This document shows, piece after piece, positions 1 through 5,334 of a stretch of DNA of 5,403 nt. The first letter of the stretch is position 1, and every line of letters begins with the position of its first letter. Source of the stretch: Candidatus Bathycorpusculum fermentans (GTDB lineage: Archaea; Thermoproteota; Bathyarchaeia; Bathyarchaeales; Bathycorpusculaceae); the NCBI GenBank assembly GCA_009787175.1, contig WRGM01000067.1, forward strand, positions 1 through 5,403. The letters are read 5' to 3'. A model generated the notes under the pieces. That model did no database searches and had not been told where the DNA came from. It saw only the letters and a program-made list of their open reading frames with translations. The translations under genes and the position numbers were made by a program.

Positions 1-34
1 CTCAATATGTGGGATACCCAATAAATATGTGCGC

Positions 35-319
35 CTACTTATCGAATGTACCACTCACTATACCAAAAATTTTTAGCCTGATGACATTGCCTGTACCACT
101 ACGTATCAACGTGATATCTTTGTTAACAGGAATAATAAGTGACCCTGTAAGAGTAATATCTCCACCAAGAGCAATAACTATTGGACTAACAGCACCACTA
201 ACAGCATTTTTCAATTCAGCCTCACTACTAACCACCTTATCAGGAGCCCCAGATACAAAGAAGGAAAAATCATAAAATGCAGAACCAAAACAAGAAAAAA
301 GCAACACAAACATAAGCAA
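35..319 (-). pseudogene. Remnant of a secreted beta-helix-like surface protein
   Basis: About 94 codons begin with a hydrophobic stretch (LMFVLLFSCFGSAF), which looks like a signal peptide. Next comes an ELKNAV...VIALGGDITLTG...IPVNKDITLI pattern (about residues 34-73), typical of the first turns of right-handed parallel beta-helix (pectate-lyase-like) surface proteins. Those proteins normally run to several hundred residues, but this frame ends at a TAG at 35-37, with another stop 10 codons later. The start is also abnormal. An AGAGGT Shine-Dalgarno site at 345-350 has no ATG, GTG or TTG at usable distance: the first in-frame candidates are a TTG at 317-319 and an ATG at 311-313, roughly 25-30 bases away. 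Loss of both start and downstream part suggests a decaying gene. Alternatives are a sequencing error in an assembled genome or a genuinely short exported protein. Family assignment is from pattern resemblance only. Confidence 0.5.
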
Positions 320-387
320 TAAAGAAGCTAATGAAAAAAAATGTACCTCTACGAGAGAATTTATGTAAATTTAGCCTATAGTGGGGA

Positions 388-397
388 AATTTAAAGC
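388..397 (-). promoter_or_regulatory. Candidate TATA box for the beta-helix remnant
   Basis: On the minus strand, GCTTTAAATTTC contains a TATA-like TTTAAATT about 40 bases upstream of the AGAGGT site at 345-350. A transcript starting about 26 bases downstream would carry a short leader containing that site. It matches archaeal promoter geometry but the region is AT-rich, so chance is a real possibility. Confidence 0.25.
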
Positions 398-564
398 GAT
401 ACAATTCATATTAACAGACACACCAATTTTAGCTATAAGAACAGCAGAAAGATAAACTTACTATATTACAGCCAATATTAAGAATAAAAGAAACTAGAAG
501 GCTTTTTGTAAATAAGAAGCACAAATTTTTGCTGTTAAACCATTTTTATGACAAGGGCGTCTTT

Positions 565-593
565 AAAAAGTGGGTAAAGGTTGTTAGCCTTTA
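565..593 (-). terminator. Stem-loop plus T-tract at the cdvB stop codon
   Basis: Reading the minus strand, TAAAGG (588-593, including the cdvB TAA) pairs perfectly with CCTTTA (575-580) across a 7-base loop. CCCAC follows, then a run of five T residues at 565-569. Archaeal termination depends mainly on T-tracts and a hairpin is optional, so this is a plausible transcript end for the gene at 591-1241. The mirror-image strand also has five T residues after the stem, so it could act in both directions. Confidence 0.4.
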
Positions 594-1241
594 GGTTTTT
601 GATTTATCTGCTGATCCTGTAGGTAAGCCAGGGGGTAAATCAGGGAAACTAGCGTTGACCTTTTGTTCGGCAACTATGGATGCCTCAGAGAGTATTTTAG
701 CAGCATCTTCGCTTACTGCATCAAAGTTAAGAGACATACCGCTTCCTGTTCCTGCTTCCATCATTAAGCCGCTAAGTAGATCACCAATTTCGCCAAGCTC
801 ATTTTCTGCCGCTGGCAAAATGCCGCCTAAACCACCGTTTACACTGCGAAGTACGCCAATGCATGGACCGAGCATAGCTACTATGTCGCCTAATTCACTT
901 GCAGTTTTTATCCTTAAGCTTATTTGGTCAAGTGCAAGACGTGCATTCATAATTAATTTTGACATTTTACGGATCTCAGCTAATTCAGTCGCATACATGT
1001 TGGCATGTGCCATGTCATGTTGTTGATAAGCGTCTACAAGTTTTTTAAATAATGCATTATCTTTTTGAGTAAAACGCTCACTAGTCTGCTCTAAACGATT
1101 AACTTGTACATCAAGCTGTCTAGCTGCCATAGCTAACCTTCGCTTTAAGGGTTCTTGCGGTTTAACTTTTTGATTTACTGTATCTATAAGAGAGGTCTCA
1201 TCTCTTTTATATTCCCATTTCTTTGCGAAACGTTCAGACAT
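591..1241 (-). CDS. cdvB: ESCRT-III / Snf7 family protein (CdvB paralogue)
   Basis: The 216-residue product belongs to the Snf7/ESCRT-III family, which polymerises on membranes and drives cytokinesis and membrane scission in many TACK and Asgard archaea. The MSERFAKKWE opening precedes a basic first helix (about residues 30-60, rich in K/R and beginning PLKRRLAMAARQLD). A long second helix follows (about 61-112) with the usual heptad-like pattern. Shorter helices lie at about 113-135 (ELGDIVAMLGPCIGVLRSV), 143-165 and 175-195. After the last comes a proline motif, FPDLPPGLP (199-207), resembling MIM2, the segment that binds the MIT domain of Vps4/CdvC. No winged-helix domain follows, so it resembles the short CdvB paralogues. 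The ATG is supported by AGAGGA at 1250-1255 with about 9 bases of spacing. No cdvA or cdvC lies in the window. It is divergent from the gene at 1380. Family call is firm; the exact paralogue is not. Confidence 0.85.
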   Translation of the reverse strand: MSERFAKKWEYKRDETSLIDTVNQKVKPQEPLKRRLAMAARQLDVQVNRLEQTSERFTQKDNALFKKLVDAYQQHDMAHANMYATELAEIRKMSKLIMNARLALDQISLRIKTASELGDIVAMLGPCIGVLRSVNGGLGGILPAAENELGEIGDLLSGLMMEAGTGSGMSLNFDAVSEDAAKILSEASIVAEQKVNASFPDLPPGLPTGSADKSKT

Positions 1242-1284
1242 TATAAATTTCCTCTAATATAATTAATGTACTATAAAGAGATAC

Positions 1285-1313
1285 TTAACGTTTGTTAACA
1301 TGCAGATATATAC
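1285..1313 (-). promoter_or_regulatory. Candidate cdvB promoter with TTAAC/GTTAA dyad
   Basis: On the minus strand, GTATATATC (1305-1313) is a TATA-like element about 65-70 bases before the cdvB ATG, predicting a leader of about 40 bases that includes the AGAGGA ribosome site. Just downstream is a perfect dyad, TTAAC-gttt-GTTAA (1285-1298), placed where a repressor could block initiation. A second TATA-like stretch (CTTTATAG, near 1271-1278) is so close to the gene that its transcript would lose the ribosome site. The choice between them is inference. Confidence 0.3.
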
Positions 1314-1379
1314 GTCAAAAAAAGTTTGAGCAAAAACAACATATTTCACAGCAAAAAAATCAGCTCTTAAAAAATAAGG

Positions 1380-2102
1380 ATGATAAGAAATAAATTACAT
1401 CTAACATATACTACTACAGGGTGTAGAAGCATAAACGATTTCCCCGTTTTAACATTTAAAATTGGAACAGGACAAACCAAAAACGACCGCGTATGGCTTA
1501 CAAAGAAAAAAGACTACTACGAAAAAACCTGGAAAAAAAGCGGTCAAAAAATACTACAAAAAATAGAAGACACATGCGGAGACACCTTCACAGACCCCTC
1601 CAAAGAAAAAGGCATACAAATAATACTCTACAAAAAAACAGCCCAAACCCGCTATGGCAACCTAAAAGAAAACAACCCCTTAGAAATCAGCTTATACCTC
1701 TCAAAAACAGACAACACTAACACAGCAAAAGAACTACTAATACGCATGTTAGTACACTCGTTTATCTGGCAACAATACGAATACCGCTTCCGCAACCGTG
1801 AACAAACGCTCTTCGAAGACATCCTAGCAGATGAATACATAGCCGCCATAGCCACTTTTACAGTGTTAGGACGAAAACTTGGACGAGCAAACTGTGCTAA
1901 AGCATTAGAACAAGCTGTTGAAGGAACAGTATACAGACTATCTCAGAAACAAACACAAAACAAACTTGTAGATTTACTATATAACTTCTTTCAAGAAGAA
2001 AAAACCAAAACCAAAAAAAGCCAAAACCTCTTAGAAAAAAGAGAAGAACTAATACAAAAACTACTAACATTTCTACCTAAAACCATAGAAACAGACTTTT
2101 AG
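1380..2102 (+). CDS. Unknown protein with degenerate zincin-like core
   Basis: I do not recognise this 240-residue protein. Its centre is laid out like a zincin metalloprotease. A strand at about 79-85 (IQIILYK) and an edge-strand-like segment at about 100-108 (PLEISLYLS) come first. Next is a helix KELLIRMLVHSFIWQQYEYR (117-136), then LFEDILADEYIAAIATF (144-160), with acidic residues E146, D147, D151 and E152 at the distance where gluzincins place their third metal ligand. The helix should carry HExxH but reads H126-S-F-I-W130: the catalytic Glu and second His are gone, so peptidase activity is unlikely. The C-terminus (206-230) is a Lys/Glu-rich, probably coiled helix. ATG at 1380 is the only start, with a stop four codons upstream and AAGG touching it, which suggests a leaderless message. 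Codons are strongly A/C-ending, unlike the gene at 2456. The zincin link is inference. Confidence 0.6.
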   Translation: MIRNKLHLTYTTTGCRSINDFPVLTFKIGTGQTKNDRVWLTKKKDYYEKTWKKSGQKILQKIEDTCGDTFTDPSKEKGIQIILYKKTAQTRYGNLKENNPLEISLYLSKTDNTNTAKELLIRMLVHSFIWQQYEYRFRNREQTLFEDILADEYIAAIATFTVLGRKLGRANCAKALEQAVEGTVYRLSQKQTQNKLVDLLYNFFQEEKTKTKKSQNLLEKREELIQKLLTFLPKTIETDF

Positions 2103-2108
2103 AAATAT

Positions 2109-2132
2109 AAAAAACGTAAAACCTAATTTACG
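2109..2132 (-). terminator. Hairpin plus T6 downstream of tRNA-Ala
   Basis: On the minus strand, CGTAAA (2127-2132) pairs perfectly with TTTACG (2115-2120) across a 6-base loop and runs straight into six T residues (2109-2114), then TATATTT. It lies about 57 bases beyond the tRNA 3' end in the tRNA's direction of transcription, so it is a good candidate terminator for that transcript. It starts right after the stop of the convergent gene ending at 2102, and might protect that gene from antisense transcription. Confidence 0.45.
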
Positions 2133-2189
2133 GACTGACTACCGTGAGACTACTACAGAACAAAATAGGTAGTACAAGATTTCCAGAAT

Positions 2190-2265
2190 TGGTGGACCGA
2201 GCGGGATTTGAACCCGCGACTTCCGCGTTGCGAACGCGGCGATCATACCACTGATCTACCGGCCC
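2190..2265 (-). tRNA. tRNA-Ala (anticodon CGC)
   Basis: The minus strand folds into a complete 76-base cloverleaf. The acceptor stem GGGCCGG pairs with TCGGTCC and includes the G3:U70 pair that marks alanine tRNAs. U8 and A9 precede a four-pair D stem GATC/GATC with loop AGTGGTAT. The anticodon stem CCGCG/CGCGG holds loop TTCGCAA, giving anticodon CGC, which reads GCG. The variable loop AAGTC is followed by T stem GCGGG/CCCGC with loop TTCAAAT. Discriminator A73 and CCA are encoded in the DNA. No intron interrupts it. GCG is the rarest-tRNA alanine codon in many AT-rich genomes, yet the gene just to the right uses GCG repeatedly. The tRNA stands alone between convergent and divergent protein genes, with its own candidate promoter and terminator. 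Confidence 0.97.
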
Positions 2266-2292
2266 GGTGTTTCACAGAAAAAATGTTTCTTA

Positions 2293-2309
2293 ACTTTTAG
2301 AGCTTTCGG
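2293..2309 (-). promoter_or_regulatory. BRE/TATA promoter of tRNA-Ala
   Basis: On the minus strand, CCGAAAG is followed directly by CTCTAAAAGT. This fits an archaeal purine-rich BRE next to a TATA box. The TATA-like core is centred about 32 bases before the mature tRNA 5' end, which predicts transcription starting a few bases upstream of the tRNA, as usual for archaeal tRNA genes. Confidence 0.45.
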
Positions 2310-2455
2310 TATACCTTGCAGGATATATAGTTATAATAGAAGCATTTGTGGCTGTAAATTAAGTGGGTTAATTGAGCTGTAAAGTAGAGTGATGTTTGAT
2401 TTAGAGTTAATAGATACCGATAGGCTAATTATGTTAGAGTTGTTAGTTTTGTTAA

Positions 2456-3175
2456 ATGTCAGCGAAATCGTATAAACGTGGTTATCCTGTTGCGGTGCTT
2501 GTAGGTTTAGAACAGTCTCAAGCGGCGATATGGAAAATTTACAGTAAAGTTGCTAAACCTGATGCTAATATTTGTCTTAGCGGCTCACGGGCTGATGCTA
2601 AGGCGCTTTATAGTTTTTATGAAGCTATAATTGATAGGCTTCGTCCAGTTTTAAAGGAGGGTGTAAAGAGTGTACTGGTAGCGTCGCCTCAAAAGACTAG
2701 TTATCGTCAAGACTTTTTAGATCATGTGAAGGGTCATCATCAGTGGCTTTTTCAGGGCGCTAATAGGGCTACTTTTAGGCAGATTGTAGGTTCTGCGGTT
2801 ACTCAGACACAGGTTAGTAGTATTACATGTTTAGAAGAGTTTAAGCAGTCTATAAGTGATAGTACTTTTGAAGAGGCAGAAAATATTATGAAGCTTTTTG
2901 AGAAACAGTTAAACTCTGCGGATAGACTAGTTCTTTTTTCACTTGAGGAAGCAGAAAGCGCCATATATAATCCGGAAATACATGGAACTGTTAAGCCGGA
3001 GTATTTATTGTTAACAGATAGTTATCTTGCGGGGGATAAGCGGAAGGCTCGTGTAAATAGGCTTATGCAGATTGCGCAAAATAAAAAGATAAAGACACGT
3101 GTTGTAAGTAAAGAGTCTCCTGCGGGTGTACGGTTAAATCAGTTTGGCGGCTTAGTAGTCTGTTTAGTAAAGTAA
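2456..3175 (+). CDS. Pelota/eRF1-like protein lacking the N-terminal decoding domain
   Basis: The 239 residues align in order with the central and C-terminal domains of Pelota (Dom34)/eRF1. The central domain spans about 9-135: PVAVLVGLEQSQAAIWKIYS, then SRADAKALYSFYEAIIDRL (44-62), then KSVLVASPQ...YRQDFLDHV (71-91), matching Pelota's 'VLVASPGF...F' segment. The C-terminal domain spans about 138-239: FSLEEAESAI (161-170), YLLLTDSYL (183-191), and GVRLNQFGGLVVCLVK (224-239), which mirrors the Pelota 'SGxxLxxxGGIxAxLR' ending. The roughly 130-residue domain that enters the ribosomal A site is absent, and only 190 bases separate the ATG from the tRNA, so it is not hidden upstream. No GGQ or GxxQ appears where eRF1 and Vms1 carry their hydrolysis loop, so peptide release is unlikely. 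The C-terminal domain could still contact ABCE1. There is no Shine-Dalgarno site, and a stop immediately precedes the ATG. A Vms1-like relative is an alternative. Confidence 0.75.
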   Translation: MSAKSYKRGYPVAVLVGLEQSQAAIWKIYSKVAKPDANICLSGSRADAKALYSFYEAIIDRLRPVLKEGVKSVLVASPQKTSYRQDFLDHVKGHHQWLFQGANRATFRQIVGSAVTQTQVSSITCLEEFKQSISDSTFEEAENIMKLFEKQLNSADRLVLFSLEEAESAIYNPEIHGTVKPEYLLLTDSYLAGDKRKARVNRLMQIAQNKKIKTRVVSKESPAGVRLNQFGGLVVCLVK

Positions 3176-3904
3176 CCCTGCATTTTTCAGAACTTTAAGA
3201 GATATTTTTCCTAAGTGCAACGATGTAGCAGTTAAGACACCTAAAACAGTTAGCTCCTTAAGCAGCAGTAGGTCATCAATACTTCGAATGCCTCCGCCAA
3301 CATAAAAACAGTTAGTATGTAACGTTGCTACTGAAGCTTTTTTTATTAGGTCCATATTTATGCCTTCACTGCTGCCAACGCGGTTTAAATCTAGCAGTAT
3401 AAACTCAGATATACCCATAGCGCTAAAGAGTTCAAGAAGCTCAAATATGTCATCTGTTAAACCATCAAACGCAGTGGGGAGTAGGACTTTACCGTTTTTC
3501 ATATCAAAGCTAATAATTAACTTATCCGCGCCCACCTGTTTAACAGCTTCTTTTAGAAATACCATGCTCTGAAGAGTTTCAGTGCCTACAATAACCTTTG
3601 AAACACCATATTTTAGAAGACTTTTCACTGTTTGAATATTAGCAGCTCCAGCGTCAACTATAAGATTAAGACCTATCTGGGAAATATTGCTATAAAGCTT
3701 GAAAGAGGGCGTTTTCCCCGCTATAGCGTCAAGGTCAGCTAGATAAAGTGTAGAAAAACCCTGCCGCTTAAAAACTGCCGCCACCTCAAAGGGGTCAATA
3801 GAAGTAGTAAGACAGCTTTGCAAAGGTTTATACTCAACCCTATTACCCCTAACCGCATGCACCACCACGCCATTTAAAACGTCAATTACAGGAATAACCT
3901 TCAA
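3164..3904 (-). CDS. HisA-related TIM-barrel protein (COG1411 type)
   Basis: The product belongs to the HisA/HisF (beta-alpha)8-barrel family. It opens LKVIPVIDVLNGVVVHAVRG, where the aspartate falls at residue 8 when translation starts at the TTG at 3902-3904, the position of HisA's catalytic base. A second aspartate in ISFDMKNGKV (residue 134 in this numbering) matches HisA's catalytic acid region. Phosphate-binding glycine motifs appear as IVGTETL (about 105-111) and YVGGGIRSIDDL (about 201-212). It gives 246 residues. A longer reading to 3964 adds 20 non-family residues, so I prefer the TTG. No histidine genes are near. Instead it diverges from mfnB, which suggests the COG1411-type paralogue of archaea, of unproven function, rather than true HisA. 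The 3' end overlaps the convergent gene ending at 3175 by 12 bases. Ribosome site is weak, so a short-leader message is likely. Confidence 0.8.
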   Translation of the reverse strand: MKVIPVIDVLNGVVVHAVRGNRVEYKPLQSCLTTSIDPFEVAAVFKRQGFSTLYLADLDAIAGKTPSFKLYSNISQIGLNLIVDAGAANIQTVKSLLKYGVSKVIVGTETLQSMVFLKEAVKQVGADKLIISFDMKNGKVLLPTAFDGLTDDIFELLELFSAMGISEFILLDLNRVGSSEGINMDLIKKASVATLHTNCFYVGGGIRSIDDLLLLKELTVLGVLTATSLHLGKISLKVLKNAGLLY

Positions 3905-3936
3905 ACCAGCTGCCCAAAGGACAAATAATAAGGTCA

Positions 3937-3946
3937 CATAAAAAAA
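3937..3946 (-). promoter_or_regulatory. Candidate TATA box for the HisA-like gene
   Basis: On the minus strand, a TTTTTTTATG stretch lies about 38 bases before the TTG start at 3904, predicting a leader of roughly 10-12 bases. No purine-rich BRE is evident next to it. It sits in the roughly 100-base gap shared with the divergent mfnB gene. Confidence 0.25.
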
Positions 3947-3961
3947 GATACAGGTCAATAG

Positions 3962-3974
3962 CAAAACTTAAAAC
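3962..3974 (+). promoter_or_regulatory. Candidate BRE/TATA promoter of mfnB
   Basis: CAAAA followed by CTTAAAAC resembles an adjacent BRE and TATA box. The centre is about 35 bases before the GTG start at 4005, so transcription would begin within about 10 bases of the gene. This agrees with the absence of any Shine-Dalgarno sequence before the GTG. Confidence 0.4.
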
Positions 3975-4004
3975 CACAAAAACAGGGTTTTCTACAGACT
4001 AAAA

Positions 4005-4718
4005 GTGAAGTTATTAATCAGCCCCCAAAACACAAAAGAAGCCATAGAAGCCATAGCAGGCGGAGCCGACATCATAGATGTAAAGAATCCTAAAGAAGGC
4101 CCATTAGGCGCAAATTTTCCATGGATTATAAAAGAAATTAAACAACTCATACCCGACAATATTGAACTAAGCTGCACCTTAGGTGAAGCACCAAATTTAC
4201 CCGGCTCAATGACCCTAGCAGCTTACGGCGCAGCCTCACTTAACGTTGACTACATTAAAGTTGGACTAAATGGCATACAGACAATTCAAAAGGCGGCAGA
4301 TTTACTTGAAAAGATTATTCATGCAGTAAAAATGTGTAACTCTAAAGCTAGAATAGTTGTAGCAGGTTACGGCGACTACCTTAGAGCAGGTTCTATTGAA
4401 CCACAACATGTTATACAAGCCGCGTTTGCTACAAAAGCGGATATAGTTATGCTAGATACAGCAATAAAAGACGGAAAAAACCTTTTTGCCTTCCAAACAC
4501 CTCAACAACTTGAAACATTCATCAAAAATGCACATAAACACAGCTTAAGTGTCGCATTAGCAGGTTCACTCCAAATCCAAGATTTGCCTGTCATAAAAAA
4601 AGTAGGAACAGACATTGTTGGACTACGCAGAGCAGCCTGCCAAAACAACAACCGCAACACCGGATACATCACACGCGAACGCGTAAAAGAACTCACAGAA
4701 ATCATCAAACAAAAATAG
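4005..4718 (+). CDS. mfnB: (5-formylfuran-3-yl)methyl phosphate synthase
   Basis: MfnB (4-HFC-P synthase) condenses two molecules of glyceraldehyde 3-phosphate into the furan phosphate that starts methanofuran synthesis. Methanofuran is the cytosolic C1 carrier used in methanogenesis and in the archaeal Wood-Ljungdahl branch. The 237-residue product has full family length and opens MKLLISP, then GGADIIDVKNPKEGPLGANF (19-38). Lys27, Lys85 (NVDYIKVGL), Asp151 and Lys155 (VMLDTAIKDG) fall exactly at the positions reported, from memory, as important in the Methanocaldococcus jannaschii enzyme, with Lys27 as Schiff-base lysine. Conserved stretches SCTLGEAPNLPGSMTLAA (56-73), VVAGYGDYLRAGS (118-130) and LAGSLQI support an intact enzyme. 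Start is GTG at 4005, chosen because it gives the family N-terminus. It diverges from the HisA-like gene and its codons are mostly A/C-ending. Identity is near certain; activity is untested. Confidence 0.96.
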   Translation: MKLLISPQNTKEAIEAIAGGADIIDVKNPKEGPLGANFPWIIKEIKQLIPDNIELSCTLGEAPNLPGSMTLAAYGAASLNVDYIKVGLNGIQTIQKAADLLEKIIHAVKMCNSKARIVVAGYGDYLRAGSIEPQHVIQAAFATKADIVMLDTAIKDGKNLFAFQTPQQLETFIKNAHKHSLSVALAGSLQIQDLPVIKKVGTDIVGLRRAACQNNNRNTGYITRERVKELTEIIKQK

Positions 4719-4737
4719 ACAAGTCAACATTCATATC

Positions 4738-4767
4738 CAAAAACATTTTCATTTTTCACTATTTTTA
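4738..4767. terminator. Bidirectional T-rich tract between convergent genes
   Basis: Only 30 bases separate the mfnB stop (4716-4718) from the stop of the convergent membrane-protein gene (4749-4751). After mfnB the plus strand reads CATTTTCATTTTTCACTATTTTTA, with several T4-T5 runs. On the other strand the membrane-protein gene runs into AAAATGTTTTTGG. Archaeal RNA polymerase often stops at such T-tracts without a hairpin. No stem-loop is visible here. Confidence 0.35.
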
Positions 4768-5066
4768 CGATACACAAATATTGTAACTGCGTTAAGCGCA
4801 AGTGTAACTACAAGAAGCACCAAAGACACGTCTGCTAAGCCACTATAAAAATCCATAAGGCTGTACCAACCTTCTACATCTACGAGATGGTTAGTGAAGT
4901 AAAGTTGCATACATAAAACTATAGCACAAATACTTACACTCAATATAGACCAAACCATCCAGTTTTTGTTCTTAGCCTTATTAGTTATTGCAAGATTTAT
5001 AATAGGAAGTAACCATGCGACCAAACCAAGTAAAAGACCACACCAAAGCAACAGATTATAACCCAT
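4749..5066 (-). CDS. Small three-helix membrane protein, function unknown
   Basis: The 105-residue product has three probable membrane helices at about residues 5-27 (LLLWCGLLLGLVAWLLPIINLAI, broken by Pro21), 37-57 and 77-98. A lysine-rich loop, NKAKNKNW (29-36), follows helix 1 and a basic tail YRKNSEK ends the protein, so the first loop and C-terminus probably face the cytoplasm. The longer polar loop between helices 2 and 3 (TNHLVDVEGWYSLMDFYSG) would be outside. I cannot assign a function. The NHLVDVEGWYSLMD-type loop recalls small integral membrane proteins of gut Firmicutes, from memory and unverified, so acquisition from bacteria is possible. The ATG is supported by a GGGGTG element (5072-5079 region) with about 6-8 bases of spacing. 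It converges with mfnB and shows no operon partner. Confidence 0.7.
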   Translation of the reverse strand: MGYNLLLWCGLLLGLVAWLLPIINLAITNKAKNKNWMVWSILSVSICAIVLCMQLYFTNHLVDVEGWYSLMDFYSGLADVSLVLLVVTLALNAVTIFVYRKNSEK

Positions 5067-5101
5067 AAATTACACCCCAACTAACAATATTATGAAATAT
5101 G

Positions 5102-5112
5102 GCAATATTTAA
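5102..5112 (-). promoter_or_regulatory. Candidate TATA box for the membrane-protein gene
   Basis: On the minus strand, TTAAATATTG lies about 40 bases before the ATG at 5066. It predicts a leader of about 15 bases that still includes the GGGGTG ribosome site. An AAACAAACC stretch just upstream could serve as a BRE. The region is AT-rich, so the call is tentative. Confidence 0.3.
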
Positions 5113-5262
5113 CTGGTTTGTTTCTATTCATGACCGCCTTATAAATGAAGTATAGATAGTTTTGAAACATTAGAAGTAAAAAGTACAGTAACAGCTTAAT
5201 GCTTCATTTGGCTATATGACTATTAACTATTCAAGGAATCGATGTTCGAAAAACAAATAGTT

Positions 5263-5313
5263 CCACACATATTTTTACGCTAAAAATTTGTGGTTACATC
5301 AGACTGCGTAAAA
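5263..5313. repeat. Two mutually exclusive inverted repeats
   Basis: First, CCACACATATTTTTA (5263-5277) is largely complementary to TAAAAATTTGTGG (5281-5293), forming a tight hairpin with a two-base asymmetry. Second, TTTTACGC (5273-5280) is a perfect 8-base match to GCGTAAAA (5306-5313) across a 25-base loop. The arms overlap, so only one of the two structures could form at a time in RNA. The element CGCTAAAAATTT (5278-5289) also recurs as CGCTAAAAAATTT from 5315, so direct repeats are interleaved with the inverted ones. Confidence 0.45.
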
Positions 5314-5334
5314 TCGCTAAAAAATTTTTATCAA

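Noticed and set aside
1..37. Readthrough of the TAG at 35-37 as pyrrolysine
   Set aside because: The frame meets TGA only 10 codons later, and two other genes here (ending at 2102 and 4718) use TAG as their normal stop.
9..275. Plus-strand open frame across the beta-helix remnant
   Set aside because: The opposite strand gives a signal peptide and family-like pattern, while this frame resembles only the complement of it.
655..1026. Open frame on the plus strand inside cdvB
   Set aside because: It is antisense to a clear ESCRT-III gene and has no domain or start signal; the same applies to the antisense frames at 1652-1855, 3360-3572, 3992-4177 and 4502-4708.
2190..2265. tRNA-Ala as an integration site for a mobile element
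   Set aside because: I see no second copy of the tRNA 3' end, no integrase and no other mobile-element gene in the window.
3905..3964. Longer N-terminus for the HisA-like protein, giving a hydrophobic leader
   Set aside because: The family begins at the KVIPVID strand, and the TTG at 3904 places the catalytic-type aspartate at residue 8. The extra 20 residues overlap the likely promoter region.
5143..5209. Inverted repeat AAATGAAG / CTTCATTT
   Set aside because: Eight-base arms with a 51-base spacer are readily expected by chance in AT-rich DNA, and nothing else supports a function.
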